From contig NZ_FOGI01000008.1 of NCBI RefSeq assembly GCF_900111175.1, forward strand, positions 248,001 to 312,000: DNA of 64,000 nucleotides, in the 5' to 3' direction. The translations under genes were made by a program, and so were the position numbers. The notes under the pieces were generated by a model. It saw only the letters and a list, made by a program, of their open reading frames with translations, did no database searches and was not told where the DNA came from. The DNA comes from Actinokineospora terrae. Its GTDB lineage: Bacteria; Actinomycetota; Actinomycetes; Mycobacteriales; Pseudonocardiaceae. Positions 61,635-64,000 of this stretch are shown here, piece after piece; the stretch's first letter is position 1, and the number at the start of each line of letters is the position of its first letter.

Positions 61635-61749
61635 GGCCAACGTTGTTTGGGCTGTGTGGTCGGCCAACGATCGTGAGGGCCGGGTGGGGGCCAAGCCCGA
61701 GAGGGGCGTGTTGGGGCCAACGTTCGTCAGGGCAGGGTGATTGGCCACG
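61635..61749. repeat. 27-bp tandem array, about five units
   Basis: GGCCAACG-type cores at 61635, 61662, 61690 (GGCCAAGCCC), 61717 and 61743 (TTGGCCACGG). The same unit family as at 49353-49545 but fewer copies. It lies between copy B of the structured element and the acetyltransferase stop. Confidence 0.7.
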
Positions 61750-61791
61750 GTGGGTGGTCTTGGTGTGGGGTAGCGGTGACTCGGTGGGTGG

Positions 61792-62346
61792 TCATAGTTG
61801 TCGGACTATGCGGGCGGGGTTGCCGGCGGCTAGTACTTGGTTTGGGAGGGTTTGGGTGACGACGCTTCCGGCGGCGATTACGGTGTTGTTGCCGACTTGG
61901 ACTCCTGGGCAGACGATCGCTCCGGCGCCTAGCCAGGTGTTGTCGCCGATGGTGATGGGGAGTGGTTGTTCCCAGCCTTCTCGGCGGCGTTCGTGGTCGG
62001 CTACTGGGTGGGATGCGGTCAGGAGTTGCACTCGGGGGCCGATTCGCACGTCCGCGCCGAGGGTGATGCTGCCGTCGTCCATGAAGAGGGTGTCGGTGTT
62101 GACGAAGGTTCTTGGGCCGATGCGGATGAGGCTGCCGTAGCTGCACTGGAAGCGGGGTAGCACTACCGCGCCGGGGCCGAGTTCGGCGCACAGTCCTAAG
62201 AGGATCTCGCGGCGTTCATCGTCGTCGTCTGGGCCGGTGGCGTTGAAGCGGTCCAGTTGGCGCCAGCAGTGTTTGCGGTCTTCCACCAGGGCGGGCGAGT
62301 CGAGGTACCACTCGTTGTGGAGCATGCGGGTGCGGTGGTCATCCAC
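61792..62346 (-). CDS. Left-handed beta-helix acetyltransferase (maltose O-acetyltransferase type)
   Basis: 184 residues from GTG 62346 (ATG 62325 possible). A helical N-terminus precedes hexapeptide repeats (IRIGPRTFVNTDTLFMDDGS, ITIGDNTWLGAGAIVCPGVQ, VIAAGSVVTQTLP) and the LTASHPV catalytic histidine. It acetylates a sugar or similar acceptor from acetyl-CoA. It overlaps rnhA by 8 nt. Confidence 0.88.
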   Translation of the reverse strand: MDDHRTRMLHNEWYLDSPALVEDRKHCWRQLDRFNATGPDDDDERREILLGLCAELGPGAVVLPRFQCSYGSLIRIGPRTFVNTDTLFMDDGSITLGADVRIGPRVQLLTASHPVADHERRREGWEQPLPITIGDNTWLGAGAIVCPGVQVGNNTVIAAGSVVTQTLPNQVLAAGNPARIVRQL

Positions 62347-62782
62347 TGGTCAGCACCGCGCGCATGCCCGCTACCGCCAGCTGGTCGGCGCGTTCGTTCT
62401 CGGGGTGGCCGTTGTGGCCCTTGACCCAGTGCCACTCCACGTCGTGGTGGGACACGGCTTCTTCCAGGCGTTGCCAGAGGTCGACGTTCTTGACCGGTTG
62501 GCGGGCGGCGGTCTTCCAGCCGTTGGCGCGCCATTGGGTCACCCACTTGGTGATGCCGTTGCGGACGTAGGTGCTGTCGGTGTAGAGCTTCACCGTGGAG
62601 CGGCGGGTGAGGGCCTCCAGGGCGGCGATGGGGGCCATCAGCTCCATGCGGTTGTTGGTGGTCTCCTCCGCCGAGCCGCCGGAGAGTTCGCGTTCGTGGG
62701 TGCCGTAGCGCAGCAGGGCGCCCCAGCCGCCGGGGCCGGGGTTGGGCGAGCAGGCGCCGTCGGTGTAGATCTCGACGATCAC
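62339..62782 (-). CDS. rnhA: Ribonuclease HI
   Basis: 147 residues from GTG 62782. Catalytic acids are in EIYTDGACSPNPGPGG (Asp), NNRMELMAPI (Glu), LYTDSTYVRNGI (Asp) and NERADQLA (Asp), with the conserved HWVKGHNGHPEN. It cuts the RNA strand of RNA-DNA hybrids. Overlaps the upstream lipoprotein gene by GTGA. Confidence 0.95.
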   Translation of the reverse strand: MIVEIYTDGACSPNPGPGGWGALLRYGTHERELSGGSAEETTNNRMELMAPIAALEALTRRSTVKLYTDSTYVRNGITKWVTQWRANGWKTAARQPVKNVDLWQRLEEAVSHHDVEWHWVKGHNGHPENERADQLAVAGMRAVLTSG

Positions 62783-63294
62783 GGGGTCTCGCCGGTGATG
62801 TCGGCGACCAGCTGCTTGGCGGAGTCCTCGGTGAAGTTGCCGGAGATCTGCAGCGCGCCGCCGGTGATCGGGGAGGCGATCTTGGGGGCCGAGACCAGCT
62901 TGCCGTCGACCATGACCGCCAGCTGTTCGTCGACGTGCTCGGTGGTCCACTTCGCGAACACCGCCGACGTGGCCGGGGGCAGCTCGACGGTGATCACCCA
63001 CCCGTAGTCGGCGTGCTCCGCGCGGACGGCCTTGAACTCGGTGAACTCGCCGATCGACGGGCCCAGCGTGTAGACCGACTCGTCCGGCCCGATCACCTCG
63101 TCCGGCCCGGACACCTCCAGCCCCGGCTTGACCGAGGTCACCGGCCGCAGCTCCACCGGCACGCGCGCCGCGAGGAGCCCACCGCCGGCGGCGGAAGCAG
63201 CGGTGGAGGGCGGGGCGGCCGGGGTCGCGTCGGAGCCGCACGCCGCCAGCGGGAGCACGGCGGCGAGGAGCAGGGCGAGGATCGGTTTCCGCAT
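62779..63294 (-). CDS. Lipoprotein with SecD P1-head-like domain
   Basis: 171 residues. The signal MRKPILALLLAAVLPLAAC has a lipobox LAAC. The C-terminal part (VDGKLVSAPKIASPITGGAL, then QISGNFTEDSAKQLVADI) copies the P1-head motif of the protein-export component SecD ('G.a.IsG.ft...A..la'). No membrane domain, so it is not a translocase; it may be an isolated periplasmic-side binding domain. First gene of the lipoprotein-rnhA-acetyltransferase operon. Confidence 0.75.
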   Translation of the reverse strand: MRKPILALLLAAVLPLAACGSDATPAAPPSTAASAAGGGLLAARVPVELRPVTSVKPGLEVSGPDEVIGPDESVYTLGPSIGEFTEFKAVRAEHADYGWVITVELPPATSAVFAKWTTEHVDEQLAVMVDGKLVSAPKIASPITGGALQISGNFTEDSAKQLVADITGETP

Positions 63295-63347
63295 GGACTG
63301 GATCCTAGGGCCAGGTCCCGATCCGGCGCCGCCACTTGTCCACAGGG

Positions 63348-64000
63348 TCAGTCCCGGACGGTGACGGCCTGCCCGAGGGCACCCACCACGCCGCGGGCGT
63401 CCGGCAGCACGGTCAGGGTGCCACCGGTGGACGTGGCGAGGTCGCGCAGCGCGGCACGGTCCGGATCGCGACCGATGGCGATGACGTCGATCGGCACCGG
63501 CTTGTCCTTCTCCGACACGCGCCGGAGCGCGGCCTTGGCCTGGGACAACGACATCGCACCGTCAGCGCCACCATCGGTGACTACCACCAACTGGTTCCGG
63601 CGCCCGGGAACGTAACCCTGAACAGCAGAGCGGTATCCAGCCACGACGGACTCATAGAAGTCCGTGGCCCCGTTAGGCGTAAGACCGTCAATGGCCACAT
63701 GTAGCGACGCCCGCCGGTTGGTGACAGGCCCTGTCGGTACCGCTACCGCGTAAGGCTTCCCCTTCTCCAGGGAGCGCGAAAACGGCCACAGGCCAAGGGA
63801 ACCCGACACGGTGTAGTCCGTGTACCCCTTCAACGCGTCCTTGACCCAGTCGAGCCTGCTGCGCCCGTCACCGCCGTCGCCGCCCATGGTGCGCGAGACG
63901 TCCACCATGATCGTCACGATGCCGCCGCCCTCCACCGCGTTGGCCCACGTGGTGGCGATCCGCTGGGTGGTGTTGGGGTCCGACCTGGCGAACCCGGGCC
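63348..64000 (-). CDS. VWA-domain protein, C-terminal part, cut by window edge
   Basis: The last 217 codons; the frame stays open to the right edge (FARSDPNTTQRIATTWANAV upstream of the first internal GTG), so the gene starts outside. MIDAS: MVDVSRTMGG, GATDFYES and LVVVTDGGADG. In actinobacteria this region is usually the C-terminal VWA domain of a large extracellular solute-binding protein, which would make it a secreted protein. Convincing as VWA; the rest is inferred. Confidence 0.75.
   Translation of the reverse strand, partial: PGFARSDPNTTQRIATTWANAVEGGGIVTIMVDVSRTMGGDGGDGRSRLDWVKDALKGYTDYTVSGSLGLWPFSRSLEKGKPYAVAVPTGPVTNRRASLHVAIDGLTPNGATDFYESVVAGYRSAVQGYVPGRRNQLVVVTDGGADGAMSLSQAKAALRRVSEKDKPVPIDVIAIGRDPDRAALRDLATSTGGTLTVLPDARGVVGALGQAVTVRD

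Overview
This window is about 72% GC by eye, uses GTG starts as often as ATG, and is packed with GTGA/ATGA stop-start overlaps. It carries actinobacterial hallmarks: an ergothioneine cluster, an AcnR-controlled aconitase, a fabG-fabI-hemH operon and a RipA-like NlpC/P60 hydrolase. The best guess is a non-mycolate member of the Pseudonocardiales (Actinosynnema/Saccharothrix/Lentzea-like). The order is inferred from gene content only; no 16S gene is present.

Layout. 0-7.2 kb: the 5' part of an S9 peptidase; a TerC metal transporter behind a well-formed yybP-ykoY (Mn2+) riboswitch; a hydrolase-ABC ATPase fusion with its permease; and a deoxyribosyltransferase-like/Nudix fusion. 7.2-20 kb: a signalling- or defence-flavoured block with a DnaJ-NERD membrane protein (apparent CTG start), an ADP-ribosylglycohydrolase, two tandem TIR-DUF2510-TM receptors (one missing the catalytic Glu), a STAND/TPR ATPase and a MoxR/VWA pair. 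20-25.7 kb: LtrA and small uncharacterised genes, a 21-bp perfect hairpin grading into a tandem array, and a divergent TetR/DUF4386 pair.

25.7-55.1 kb: a backbone collinear with the Mycobacterium tuberculosis acn-ripA-moxR1-fabG1-inhA-hemZ region (hemH, fabI, fabG, VWA, DUF58, moxR, then NlpC/P60, acn, acnR, with matching relative orientations). It is interrupted by an accessory segment (MobA-like, FAD monooxygenase/PadR, LigD polymerase domain, flavin-binding PPOX protein, S9 peptidase, GrpB, MerR, methyltransferase). The egtABCD operon sits between acn and acnR. The acn promoter carries an exact match to the published AcnR operator.

55-64 kb: an MFS transporter, a mycothiol-type DinB protein, two CNNM/CorC proteins behind a possible leader peptide, an intact IS with 3-bp target duplication, acetyltransferase, RNase HI, a SecD-like lipoprotein and the C-terminal part of a VWA protein.

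Non-coding highlights. A 147-nt structured element occurs twice (49.2 and 61.5 kb). All internal mismatches in its long arms, and all differences between copies, become G-U or Watson-Crick pairs only on the minus strand. Each copy lies downstream of a minus-strand operon, next to a 27-28-bp tandem array. A second dispersed repeat (8.85 kb) is the uninterrupted homologue of the site into which the IS inserted. Other arrays and palindromes lie at 8.5, 24.1, 36.5, 39.9 and 41.9 kb.
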